20,132 bases of DNA from Opitutia bacterium (GCA_025363695.1 JANYDI010000115.1:1-20132), one strand, 5' to 3'. Positions 6,698-13,483 are shown, counted from the stretch's first letter. Numbers and translations are program-made. Notes: a model not told the origin generated them from the letters alone.

Positions 6698-7849
6698 TCA
6701 GGATACGTGTTTTTTATGCGGAAGGTACCAAGCGCAGAGCATAAGCGCTAGGCAGCACAGGGCAATGTACAAAAAATTTCCTCGGGGTCCCGCACAGTTA
6801 CCCATGAGAGGCGCCAAGTACGGACCTGCGATGGCCCCCAGGCAATACGCAACAAACAGGCCGCTGGCGACGGAAAGGCTGTTGTCTTTGCGGACAAAAT
6901 CGCAAGCATGGCTGATGCAGATCGGGTAGATCGCAAAGGAAAAGCCGCCTAGTAGGAAAAGAACTGCAAAAAACAGGACTTCACAGTGTTGCATCGGGAT
7001 CATCAGCGCAAAGGCCATGAGGGCTGAGGCAAGGGACAGGCCAAAAATCATCGTGCGCCTGGAAATAAAATCAGATAGACGTCCGAGCGGGTACTGGAAT
7101 AGGGCGCCGCCCAGGATGACAAAACCGACACTCCAGTAGGCCTTTTCCTGCGTAAAACCTAGGTCCAGAACGCTCACCGGTAGGTTCGTATACATGACGC
7201 CTAGGGTGAGTCCGGAAATGAGGCAGCCCAGCATGCCCAGCGGCGTAATCCGGAATAATGCCCAAACGCCAATGCCCTTAGGCTCCACGCCCTGCACAGG
7301 CGGCGTGCGTGTGCTCACAATCGGGATGATGGACACATAAGCCAATACGGCCACAATCGTCATGGGCAGCAGTGAATTTGAGAAGTCTATCGCTAAACTG
7401 CGTAAAAACTGCCCAGCGCCTTGGGCCAAGTAAAGCCCCAAGGTGTAAAGGGCTAAAACCCGTCCGCGCGTATGCGATTGCGCACGCATCAAGAGCCAAC
7501 TTTCAATACATAAAAAAGTCCCTGCCACGCAATAACTGCTTGCAACCCGCATAACATGCCACAGCCAGGGTGCCTGTGCCCATCCATACGCCAGAGCAAT
7601 CACCCCAAATACCGCTGCAAAAGCCGTATAGGCTCGGACGTACCCCACGCGCCGTATCAAGACTCCAGCATACAAAGCCCCAAGGCCGTACCCAACATAA
7701 TGCGCGCACCCCGAAAGGCTTTGCTCCCAGGCCGGAATGCCCTTCCCACGAAGCTCCACGCTGATAAACGTAACCAAAAACGCCGCTCCCACGTTGAAAA
7801 TAACGAGGCTGCTTAGGGGGGCCAAGAGATTATATAAAGTCGCGTACAT
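6698..7849 (-). CDS. MFS transporter, YcaD-like subgroup
   Basis: A 383-residue, very hydrophobic protein with about twelve membrane helices, the size of major facilitator transporters. After helix 4 it carries CIESWLLMRAQSHTRGRVLALY, matching the ESWL...RGR pattern of the YcaD-like MFS branch, whose substrates are largely unknown. A second cytoplasmic loop motif (GRLSDFISRRTMI, near residue 260) is the usual MFS G-x-L-(S/A)-D-(R/x) signature. It begins with an ATG at 7849 without a Shine-Dalgarno motif. The A end of repeat R2 lies 11 bases upstream. It is followed after 105 bases by the promoter region of the effector-like operon on the same strand. Substrate and direction of transport cannot be inferred. 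Confidence 0.88.
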   Translation of the reverse strand: MYATLYNLLAPLSSLVIFNVGAAFLVTFISVELRGKGIPAWEQSLSGCAHYVGYGLGALYAGVLIRRVGYVRAYTAFAAVFGVIALAYGWAQAPWLWHVMRVASSYCVAGTFLCIESWLLMRAQSHTRGRVLALYTLGLYLAQGAGQFLRSLAIDFSNSLLPMTIVAVLAYVSIIPIVSTRTPPVQGVEPKGIGVWALFRITPLGMLGCLISGLTLGVMYTNLPVSVLDLGFTQEKAYWSVGFVILGGALFQYPLGRLSDFISRRTMIFGLSLASALMAFALMIPMQHCEVLFFAVLFLLGGFSFAIYPICISHACDFVRKDNSLSVASGLFVAYCLGAIAGPYLAPLMGNCAGPRGNFLYIALCCLALMLCAWYLPHKKHVS

Positions 7850-7860
7850 AAGGGTTTTTA

Positions 7861-7986
7861 GGGCTAAGGGGCGCTTGCGTCCCTTAGGATCCCCTACAGG
7901 TAGCGATTTTTAAAAATGCAGAGCATTTTATAAAAATCGCTACCTGGGAGGGCATACTAAGCCCCCTCCAGATCGCGAAGCGATCC
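7861..7986 (+). repeat. Three-hairpin repeat, copy R2
   Basis: Hairpin A begins GGGCTAAGGGGCGCTT and has one mismatch (GCGTCCC). Hairpin B has arms AGGTAGCGATTT and AAATCGCTACCT. The linker reads ATACTAAGCC, and hairpin C is GATCGC-GAA-GCGATC at 7971-7985. The A end faces the start of the minus-strand MFS gene. Confidence 0.9.
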
Positions 7987-8118
7987 AAGGTGTCTGTTGG
8001 CCATTTATTTATCCGTCTACTTTATAAAAAACTAAGGGGAGGGCGAGCTTTTTAAAAAAAATTTATTGTAATTTTAAGCTTGCTTTTTTAAGGAAATAAG
8101 GATTACCTGTGGCCGATT
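7987..8118 (+). other. Intergenic region with possible promoter of the VOC gene
   Basis: No gene is seen here. TTGCTT at 8080-8085 and TTACCT at 8103-8108, 17 bases apart, could be a weak promoter ending ten bases before the ATG at 8119. An A-rich/T-rich run lies at 8050-8090. Confidence 0.3.
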
Positions 8119-8643
8119 ATGAGTAAGTTTTTGATTTTTTTAAGCTACGCAGCCCTTATTACGGCTTTGGTGGTGTCCTGTCGTTCGCGCAAAGCTCTGT
8201 GCACTGGATTGGCTCCTGATGGGGTTGCCTTTGTTAGTAAGTTGGACCATGTTTCTTTTTCAGTGAGTGATTATGAACGGGGTCGTACGTTTTATGATGA
8301 AACGCTCAAAATTTTAGGCATTGAGTGTCTTATGGCCTTTGATATGCCGGATCAGCAACTAGCCGGCTATGGAAGTGAGAACAAGCCGTATTTTTGGATA
8401 GGTTATGAAAAAAATCCTCAATCCGATGAGCTCATCGGAAAGGCTAGAGGACTCCATGTGGCCTTTTCGGCTCCTAACGTAGCAGCTATCAAAGCTTGGC
8501 ACCAAAAGTGTTTGGAATTGGGAGGCAAGGACAATGGCGCCCCAGGACCGCGTCCCGAGTACCATCCAGGATATTATGGGGCCTTCATTGTGGACCCTGA
8601 TGGCTGGCGCATTGAAGCCGCCTTACACAACTATAGCCCTTAG
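8119..8643 (+). CDS. VOC (glyoxalase/dioxygenase fold) protein with lipoprotein-like N-terminus
   Basis: The 174-residue product has a vicinal-oxygen-chelate domain at about 42-170. KLDHVSFSVSDYERGRTFYD starts the first beta-alpha unit, GLHVAFSAP the second, and DPDGWRIEAALHN is the typical C-terminal motif. H44, H113 and E166 could be the metal ligands. Family members include glyoxalase I, fosfomycin-resistance enzymes and extradiol dioxygenases; the substrate is not predictable. Unusually, residues 3-20 are a hydrophobic signal segment ending VVSC at C21, a possible lipobox, which would place the domain outside the cytoplasm. No later start codon gives a normal cytoplasmic VOC protein. It is a single-gene unit, and repeat R3 begins just after the stop. 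Confidence 0.82.
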   Translation: MSKFLIFLSYAALITALVVSCRSRKALCTGLAPDGVAFVSKLDHVSFSVSDYERGRTFYDETLKILGIECLMAFDMPDQQLAGYGSENKPYFWIGYEKNPQSDELIGKARGLHVAFSAPNVAAIKAWHQKCLELGGKDNGAPGPRPEYHPGYYGAFIVDPDGWRIEAALHNYSP

Positions 8644-8645
8644 AA

Positions 8646-8765
8646 CCTCTCACGGGGAGGCCTTAGTATGCCCTCCCAGGTAGGCAATTTTACTAAAATG
8701 CGCTAGCATTTTAGAAAATTGCCTACCTGTAGGGGATCCTAAGGGGCGCAAGCGCCCCTTGGCCC
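8646..8765 (-). repeat. Three-hairpin repeat, copy R3 (C hairpin degenerate)
   Basis: Read on the minus strand: A stem (5' arm CCAAGG, 3' arm CCTTAGG), B hairpin with arms AGGTAGGCAATTTT and AAAATTGCCTACCT, and linker ATACTAAGG. Hairpin C is reduced to a CCTC/GAGG stem. The B arms read GGCA/TGCC where other copies read GCGA/TCGC, a compensated change. The A end faces metG. Confidence 0.85.
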
Positions 8766-8797
8766 TTTCTCCTCCTCCTTTCCTCCTTTTCCCTCCC
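8763..8797 (+). other. 35-base homopyrimidine tract upstream of metG
   Basis: Every base from 8763 to 8797 is C or T. It lies between repeat R3 and the metG ATG at 8806. A matching purine tract follows metG. Confidence 0.9.
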
Positions 8798-8805
8798 AGC
8801 ACCCC

Positions 8806-10326
8806 ATGTACCTTACAACCGCCATAGACTACGCCAACGGCAGCCCGCACCTGGGCCATGCTTACGAGAAGGTGTTGGCGGACGCGTTGGCTCGCGTGCA
8901 GCGGCTCAAGGGGGAGGCGGTGTACTGGGTTACGGGCTTGGACGAGCATGGGCAAAAGGTGCAGCAGGCTGCGCTGGCCGCGGGCGTGGCGCCTCAGGCG
9001 CATTGTGACGGGATTGCTGCTGGGTTTCAGGCGCTGTGTGGGGCGCTGGATATCAGCCATGATGATTATATTCGCACTACAGAGCCTCGGCACAAGGCTG
9101 TGGTTGCGGAGATTTTGCAGGTGCTCTATGACGATGGCCTGATTTATAAGGCGGAATATACGGGCTTTTATAGTGTGCGTAACGAGCAGTTTGTCCAGCC
9201 CAAGGATAGGCTTGAAGACGGGACTTGGCCTGAAAGCTACGGCGAAGTGGTTTCGCTTACGGAGCAGAATTACTTTTTTGCCTTGAGTCGCTTTCAGGAT
9301 TGGCTGATTGCGGAGCTCAAGGCGCGTCCAGACTGGATTTTCCCGGCCTTTCGGCGTTCTCAGGTGCTCGAGTTTCTTAAGGAGCCCCTGAATGACTTGT
9401 GCATTTCCAGGCCTATTACACGCCTGAGCTGGGGGATTCCTTTACCCTTTGATAACGAGTATGTTACGTATGTTTGGTTTGATGCCCTGATTAACTATAT
9501 CTCTGTACTGGGCTACCCCAGTGGCCCTTTGTTTGCGCAGCATTGGGACAGCGCCGTTCACGTCATCGGCAAGGACATCCTTGTGCCGCCGCATGCCGTT
9601 TACTGGCCGATTATGCTGCATGCCCTCAAGCTGCCCTTGCCCAAGCAGCTCATTGTCCATGGTTGGTGGCTGGTTCGGGGTGAAAAAATGTCCAAAAGCA
9701 CAGGCCTGCGCGTGGACCCCATGGAGCTGGTGGCGGCCTATGGCAGCGATGCGTTTCGTTACTATGTCCTGCGTGAGATGGTCTTGGGCCAAGATGGTGA
9801 TTTTTCTCAGGAATCCTTTGACCAGCGCTACAAAAGCGATTTGGGTAACGATTTAGGGAACTTAGTGAGCCGCCTTTTGCACATGATTGCTACTTACTGC
9901 GGTGGCGTTATTCCAGCCCCTACGCTGCGTGAGGCTCCGGAGATGGCGCTAGAGGCCTTTTTTAAGCAGACGATCAAGGAAATTCCTGCCGCCTATGCGC
10001 GCTTGGAGCTCCACAAGGCCATCGAGGAAACCTTTAGCCTGGTCCGGGCGATTAATCGTTACGCCGAGGAACGGGCGCCTTGGAAGCTCAGCAAGGATCC
10101 GCATGCTCAAGCGGCATTAAATACCACATTGGCCACGATGGCTGAAGGCTTGCGCCTAGCGGCTGTGTTGCTTTTGCCGGTGCTGACCCAGGCGGCGCCA
10201 CGGATTTTAACCCTGCTGGGCCAAGCACCCAGCGCGCCGTGGTCAGCCGAGGCTCTGCAGTGGTCTCGGAGTTGCCTAACAGGCGCCAAGGTCGGCGAAA
10301 AGCCGATTTTGTTTCCGAGAAAGTAG
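8806..10326 (+). CDS. metG: Methionyl-tRNA synthetase, zinc-knuckle-less
   Basis: The 506-residue class I synthetase charges tRNA-Met. The HIGH motif is present as HLGH at 15-18 and KMSKS at 294-298. The catalytic Rossmann domain, the WFDALINY region and the C-terminal helical anticodon-binding domain (ERAPWKLSKD) are all recognisable. The length fits the short bacterial/mitochondrial type without a C-terminal tRNA-binding extension. The insert at about 120-150, where most MetRS have a CxxC zinc knuckle, reads YSVRNEQFVQPKDR with no cysteines. The N-terminus starts directly at MYLTTAIDYANG. The ATG at 8806 has no Shine-Dalgarno; the leader is almost pure pyrimidine. The gene is a single-gene unit bracketed by inverted repeats R3 and R4. 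Confidence 0.96.
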   Translation: MYLTTAIDYANGSPHLGHAYEKVLADALARVQRLKGEAVYWVTGLDEHGQKVQQAALAAGVAPQAHCDGIAAGFQALCGALDISHDDYIRTTEPRHKAVVAEILQVLYDDGLIYKAEYTGFYSVRNEQFVQPKDRLEDGTWPESYGEVVSLTEQNYFFALSRFQDWLIAELKARPDWIFPAFRRSQVLEFLKEPLNDLCISRPITRLSWGIPLPFDNEYVTYVWFDALINYISVLGYPSGPLFAQHWDSAVHVIGKDILVPPHAVYWPIMLHALKLPLPKQLIVHGWWLVRGEKMSKSTGLRVDPMELVAAYGSDAFRYYVLREMVLGQDGDFSQESFDQRYKSDLGNDLGNLVSRLLHMIATYCGGVIPAPTLREAPEMALEAFFKQTIKEIPAAYARLELHKAIEETFSLVRAINRYAEERAPWKLSKDPHAQAALNTTLATMAEGLRLAAVLLLPVLTQAAPRILTLLGQAPSAPWSAEALQWSRSCLTGAKVGEKPILFPRK

Positions 10327-10350
10327 GGAAGGGGGGGAAGGAAAGGAAAG
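10325..10350 (+). other. 26-base homopurine tract downstream of metG
   Basis: Every base from 10325 to 10350 is A or G, and the purine bias continues to 10366 with only one T between. It lies between the metG stop and repeat R4, mirroring the pyrimidine tract on the other side of metG. Confidence 0.9.
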
Positions 10351-10363
10351 TAAGTGGAAGGAA

Positions 10364-10501
10364 GGGCTAAGGGGCGCTTGCGCCCCTTAGGATCCCCTAC
10401 AGGTAGCGAATTGTTAAAATGCATGCATTTTAACAATTCGCTACCTGGGTAGGGCGATACTAAGCCCCTCACAGATTGCTTCGCAATCGGGGTAAGTTTT
10501 T
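10364..10501 (+). repeat. Three-hairpin repeat, copy R4
   Basis: Perfect hairpin A. Hairpin B has arms GCGAATTGTTAAAATGCA and its complement, essentially one perfect palindrome, with base CCTAC/GTAGG. The linker is GATACTAAGCCCC, and hairpin C is GATTGC-TTC-GCAATC. The A end faces the metG stop. Confidence 0.93.
10465..10501 (+). terminator. Terminator-like C hairpin of R4 after metG
   Basis: CCCC at 10465-10468 pairs with GGGG at 10489-10492 outside GATTGC/GCAATC, and five T bases follow at 10497-10501. This is the shape of an intrinsic terminator. Confidence 0.6.
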
Positions 10502-10549
10502 CCTTGACTGTTGATAAGTTAAAAAAGACAGTAGGGACATTCTAAACGC

Positions 10550-10972
10550 ATGTGGAGCAAAAATTATAGCAAGACATTTCAAGACGTTAAACGCGAAGCC
10601 GTTTGGCAGATTTGGACAGACGTAAACCAGTGGCCAACGTGGCATGGGGACCTGGATGCCTGCACAATGGAAGTTCCATTCGAGGTGAATAGTTATTTTT
10701 TTCTCAAACCCAAAGGGATGAAGCCCGTAAAAGTAGTGGTTGTTGAGATCGATCCAGGCTATTCCTTTACTGATTGTACGACTTTCTTGGGTGCCAAAAT
10801 GTATAACACCCATGCTGTGGAAGAAACCCCTGAGGGACTCACGTTCAACAACACGCTTGTCGTCACGGGCCCTCTGAAGTGGCTATGGATTTGGTTGGTA
10901 GCACGTAATATTGCGCACAGCATACCCGAAGAAACAGAAGCCCTGGTCAGGCTTGCAAGAGAGAAGAAGTAA
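10550..10972 (+). CDS. SRPBCC/START-like domain protein
   Basis: A 140-residue protein of the SRPBCC (Bet v1-like, polyketide cyclase) superfamily. The N-terminal strand, then VKREAVWQIWTDVNQWPTWHGDLDAC, is the classic first strand plus W-x-D-x-x-x-W-P-x-W motif. KPVKVVVVEIDPGYSFTD, LTFNNTLVVTGPLKWLW and the long C-terminal helix with IPEETEALVRLAREKK complete the fold. These proteins bind hydrophobic ligands in a cavity; the ligand is unknown. Start ATG at 10550; an AGTAGGGA block lies a little too far upstream to be a normal Shine-Dalgarno. TTGACT at 10504-10509 may be a -35. It stands alone between R4 and R5a. Confidence 0.85.
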   Translation: MWSKNYSKTFQDVKREAVWQIWTDVNQWPTWHGDLDACTMEVPFEVNSYFFLKPKGMKPVKVVVVEIDPGYSFTDCTTFLGAKMYNTHAVEETPEGLTFNNTLVVTGPLKWLWIWLVARNIAHSIPEETEALVRLAREKK

Positions 10973-11000
10973 GGCGTGTGAACCATTAAGGAGGCATTAA

Positions 11001-11126
11001 GGGCCAAGGAGCGCTTGCGCCCCTTAGGATCCCCTTCCGATAGCGATTTATTAAAATGCTAGCGCATTTTAAGTAAATCGCTATCGGGGAGGGCATACTA
11101 AGCCCCTCACAGATCCCTTCGGGATC
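11001..11126 (+). repeat. Three-hairpin repeat, copy R5a
   Basis: Hairpin A has 5' arm CCAAGGAGCGC and 3' arm GCGCCCCTTAGG, so its outer pair is imperfect. Hairpin B is of the CCGATAGCG/CGCTATCGG subtype. The linker is CATACTAAGCCCC, and hairpin C is GATCCC-TTC-GGGATC. It forms a C-to-C inverted pair with R5b, and its A end faces the SRPBCC stop. Confidence 0.93.
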
Positions 11127-11143
11127 GGATTCAAATGTATACA

Positions 11144-11271
11144 CCCCGATCGCGAAGCGATCTGGAGGGTGCCTTGTATCTCCCTTCCAGGTAGCGATTT
11201 ATCTAAAATACGTAGTATTTTAATAAATCGCTACCTGTAGGGGATCCAAGGGGCGCAAGCGCCCCTTGGCC
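11144..11271 (-). repeat. Three-hairpin repeat, copy R5b
   Basis: Minus-strand orientation. A stem with 3' arm CCCCTTGG, B stem AGGTAGCGATTTA with its complement, and linker GATACAAGG, in which both the linker and the A arm have changed together. Hairpin C is GATCGC/GCGATC. The A end lies 12 bases before the PP2C start. Confidence 0.93.
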
Positions 11272-11283
11272 TAATAAAAAACC

Positions 11284-12012
11284 ATGAAAAAAGACCTAAT
11301 GCAAGCCTACGGAAGTACCCACCTAGGGCTTGTACGCGATAACAACGAAGATCAATTCCTGATTGGCAAAAATCCGTATTTTTACGCCATTGCCGATGGC
11401 ATGGGCGGCCTGCCGTATGGCGAGGTCGCTAGCAAGCTCGTGATAGACTTCCTGCGCGATAAGCTCCCAAGCCCCCCCACGGCTGATACCCTAAGGGCCC
11501 TCCTAACACAAGCCAATGAGCATATTTATAAGGCTGGCGCCCTCCTAAACCCACAGCTGGGTATCGGAACCACCCTTACCGTGGCCATCCCCCTGGACGA
11601 CACCCTGCTCATTGGCCATATCGGTGACAGCGCCTTATATACCGTTAAAGGCACTGAGCTCACCCGCCTCACGCAACCCCATACCCTCGCCCACAGCGCC
11701 CCCAAGAACACCCCCATCCCAGAGCACTACAAGAACATCCTTACCCGCTGCCTAGGCCAGCGCAGCCCCTGTGAAGTCGATATTTTCACCCACCCCCTCA
11801 AGGGCCGATTTTTACTGTGCACCGACGGCATCTGGGGCGTCCTAGACCCAAAAACCCTCGCCACCCTCATCTCCCAGGCCCCCTCCCCCAAGCACCTCTG
11901 CGAAGCCCTCATCACCGCTACCCTCGCGGCAGGCGCCCCCGATAACGCCACAGCCGTAGCGTTTTTTAGTTTGAGGGGCACATTGGGGGTTGATGCTGCG
12001 GAATGGAAGTGA
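11284..12012 (+). CDS. PP2C-type serine/threonine protein phosphatase
   Basis: A 242-residue PPM-family phosphatase that removes phosphate from Ser/Thr using two metal ions. The conserved motifs are all present: RDNNEDQF at 18-25, ADGMGG at 37-42, GTTLTVA around 95-101, GHIGDSALY at 111-119, LCTDGIWGVL at 178-187 and GAPDNATAV at 217-225. The metal-binding aspartates D38, D181 and D220 are in place. It is about the size of the bacterial PrpC/Stp type and would act against a Hanks-type kinase or regulate stress signalling; no kinase lies in this window. A TAATAA box ends six bases before the ATG and there is no Shine-Dalgarno. Its last 14 or so residues are encoded by the arm of a long inverted repeat. 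Confidence 0.94.
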   Translation: MKKDLMQAYGSTHLGLVRDNNEDQFLIGKNPYFYAIADGMGGLPYGEVASKLVIDFLRDKLPSPPTADTLRALLTQANEHIYKAGALLNPQLGIGTTLTVAIPLDDTLLIGHIGDSALYTVKGTELTRLTQPHTLAHSAPKNTPIPEHYKNILTRCLGQRSPCEVDIFTHPLKGRFLLCTDGIWGVLDPKTLATLISQAPSPKHLCEALITATLAAGAPDNATAVAFFSLRGTLGVDAAEWK

Positions 12013-12076
12013 CTCACGCACCGTAGTGCGCAACGCACTTCCCTTCCTTGCCTGAACCCCCAATGCACCCCTCAAA
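11970..12076. repeat. Long nested inverted repeat spanning the PP2C stop codon
   Basis: The 22-base arm 11970-11991 matches the complement of 12055-12076 at 20 of 22 positions. Inside, GGAAGTG (12005-12011) pairs with CACTTCC (12036-12042), and CGCAC (12017-12021) with GTGCG (12026-12030), around a four-base loop. The left arm is coding sequence. It is unlike the three-hairpin repeat in sequence and may work as a transcription terminator although no long T-run follows. Confidence 0.85.
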
Positions 12077-12103
12077 CCGGCTCGAAGCCGTTCATAAAAT
12101 ACA

Positions 12104-12234
12104 CCCGGATCGCTTCGCGATCGGGAGGGGGCTTAGTATTTCCTCCCCGATAGCGATTTACTTAAAATACGTAGTATTTTAATAAATCGCTATCGGTAGG
12201 GGATCCTAAGGGGCGCAAGCGCCCCTTAGCCCTT
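12104..12234 (-). repeat. Three-hairpin repeat, copy R6
   Basis: Minus-strand orientation. Hairpin C is GATCGC-TTC-GCGATC with outer CCC/GGG pairing. The linker is ATACTAAGCC, B is the CGATAGCG subtype, and hairpin A is perfect with CTTAG. The A end faces the gene at 12285. Confidence 0.93.
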
Positions 12235-12249
12235 ACCTTCCCTTAGCCC

Positions 12250-12278
12250 TTGACAACGCTCAGACTGCGGGCTAGGGT
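12250..12278 (+). promoter_or_regulatory. Candidate promoter of the 12285 gene
   Basis: TTGACA at 12250-12255 and TAGGGT at 12273-12278 are 17 bases apart. The -10-like box ends six bases before the ATG, predicting a leaderless transcript. The -35 is perfect and the -10 keeps only the TA...T positions. Confidence 0.45.
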
Positions 12279-12284
12279 TCCCGT

Positions 12285-12737
12285 ATGCTGCGTGGGATAG
12301 TCGTTTTTTTAGGAGCCCTGAGTGTTCTGGGGGCACGACCAGCACGGCTGGGGCCGGAGGTCGCGCTACGCTTCATAGAGGAGGAGCGGCTTTACGGCAT
12401 CCATGAGTACTTTTGTGGGCCTCCAAAGCCGGGGTTCTTGAGGTCTGGGGATGCGCAACGGGAGGGCCTGTACTTCATGTTTGAGCTGCCCAAGGCGCTG
12501 CGCAACGAAACGGTTGCCATCACGGTAGCCGCGCAAGCCCAGGGGGAGCTGGGGACGCGGCACTACCGCATTGCTTTGCCGCAGCCCTGGACGCACAGGG
12601 GTGAGCTTTCCCTGGGCCTGACGGACTGGCCCAACCGAAAAATGCCGCTGGCCTGGCATCTAAGCTGTGTAGATGCGCAGGACAATACCCTGTGGGAGCG
12701 CTTCAGCATGGGTTGGGAAGGCCTGCCGAAACCATGA
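12285..12737 (+). CDS. Small secreted protein of unknown function
   Basis: Not recognised. The 150-residue product begins with a short hydrophobic segment (residues 4-17) that looks like a signal peptide with possible cleavage near GAR. The rest is predicted mostly beta-strand, with alternating hydrophobic residues and two cysteines (about residues 44 and 126) that could form a disulphide in the periplasm. It ends in ATGA overlap with the ABC ATPase gene, so the two are co-translated and probably act together. It is too short and lacks the fold marks of a solute-binding protein. Start ATG at 12285, chosen because the signal peptide begins there; no Shine-Dalgarno. Confidence 0.7.
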   Translation: MLRGIVVFLGALSVLGARPARLGPEVALRFIEEERLYGIHEYFCGPPKPGFLRSGDAQREGLYFMFELPKALRNETVAITVAAQAQGELGTRHYRIALPQPWTHRGELSLGLTDWPNRKMPLAWHLSCVDAQDNTLWERFSMGWEGLPKP

Positions 12738-13483
12738 CGGCGTTGCTGCGGGTAGAAAACCTCTGCGTTACCCTTAATAGACAACACGGCAAAGGCATGA
12801 TCGAGGCCGTTTCAGACGTTTCGTTTTCGATAAATCCTGCAGAGACCTTCGCGCTTGTGGGGCAAAGCGGCAGCGGAAAAACGACGCTGGCTCGGGCCAT
12901 TATCGGGCTGTGCCCGGTGACCTCGGGAAGTATTTATTACTGCGAACAACGCATTGGCATTGGCCGTATCTTTAGGAAAATCCAGATGGTGTTCCAAAAT
13001 CCCTATAGATCCTTAAATCCTTATTGGTCCCTAGAGGAAATTTTGACCGAGCCGCTGGAGATTTTGGGCCTCCCAAAACCCGAACGCCTTCTGCGCATCC
13101 ATGGCCTCTTAGACGCCGTACACCTGAGCTCACGAGCCCTAGACAAACGGCCGCAGCGCTTCAGTGGCGGCGAACGTCAACGCATAGCCATTGCGCGTGC
13201 ACTGGCCATGGAGCCTGAATTACTCATCTGCGACGAAGCCCTCAGTGCCCTAGACGTCACCGTACAGGCCCAGATCATCGCCCTGTTTTTGGAACTCCAA
13301 AAACGCCTCCAGCTCGCCTACCTGTTCATTGCCCATGACCTTGCGGTGGTTGAACGCCTCAGCCACCAAGTGGCCGTCATGAAATCTGGGCAAATTGTGG
13401 AACAAGGCCCCAGCGCCTGCGTCTACGCACAAGCGCAGCACCCGTATACTCGGGCACTGCTCAATGCTAGCTACCGGCTATGA
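12734..13483 (+). CDS. OppF/DppF-like ABC transporter ATPase
   Basis: The 249-residue ATPase resembles the OppF/DppF subunits of oligopeptide/nickel importers. Walker A GQSGSGKT is at 43-50, the Q-loop in MVFQNPYRSLNP with Q88, a variant signature FSGGERQR at 143-150, Walker B LLICDE at 163-168, the D-loop SALD and the switch histidine H201. The C-terminal HPYTRALL is typical of this subgroup. It is shorter than usual OppF proteins (about 320 residues); the strand region before the Q-loop is trimmed and the C-terminal extension is missing. It has no permease or second ATPase beside it. The start is the ATG at 12734, overlapping the previous stop as ATGA; the longer reading from 12692 only adds upstream coding sequence in another frame. 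Confidence 0.88.
   Translation: MTALLRVENLCVTLNRQHGKGMIEAVSDVSFSINPAETFALVGQSGSGKTTLARAIIGLCPVTSGSIYYCEQRIGIGRIFRKIQMVFQNPYRSLNPYWSLEEILTEPLEILGLPKPERLLRIHGLLDAVHLSSRALDKRPQRFSGGERQRIAIARALAMEPELLICDEALSALDVTVQAQIIALFLELQKRLQLAYLFIAHDLAVVERLSHQVAVMKSGQIVEQGPSACVYAQAQHPYTRALLNASYRL

Noticed and set aside
7861..7986. Insertion sequence at R2
   Set aside because: It is too short to encode a transposase and shows no clear target-site duplication; it is better described as a structured dispersed repeat.
8646..8805. T-box or SAM riboswitch before metG
   Set aside because: The structured region is a standard three-hairpin repeat and lacks T-box or SAM-aptamer signatures.
12692..12733. Earlier ATG for the OppF-like gene
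   Set aside because: It would overlap the preceding gene by 46 bases; the ATGA-coupled start at 12734 begins exactly at the ABC domain.
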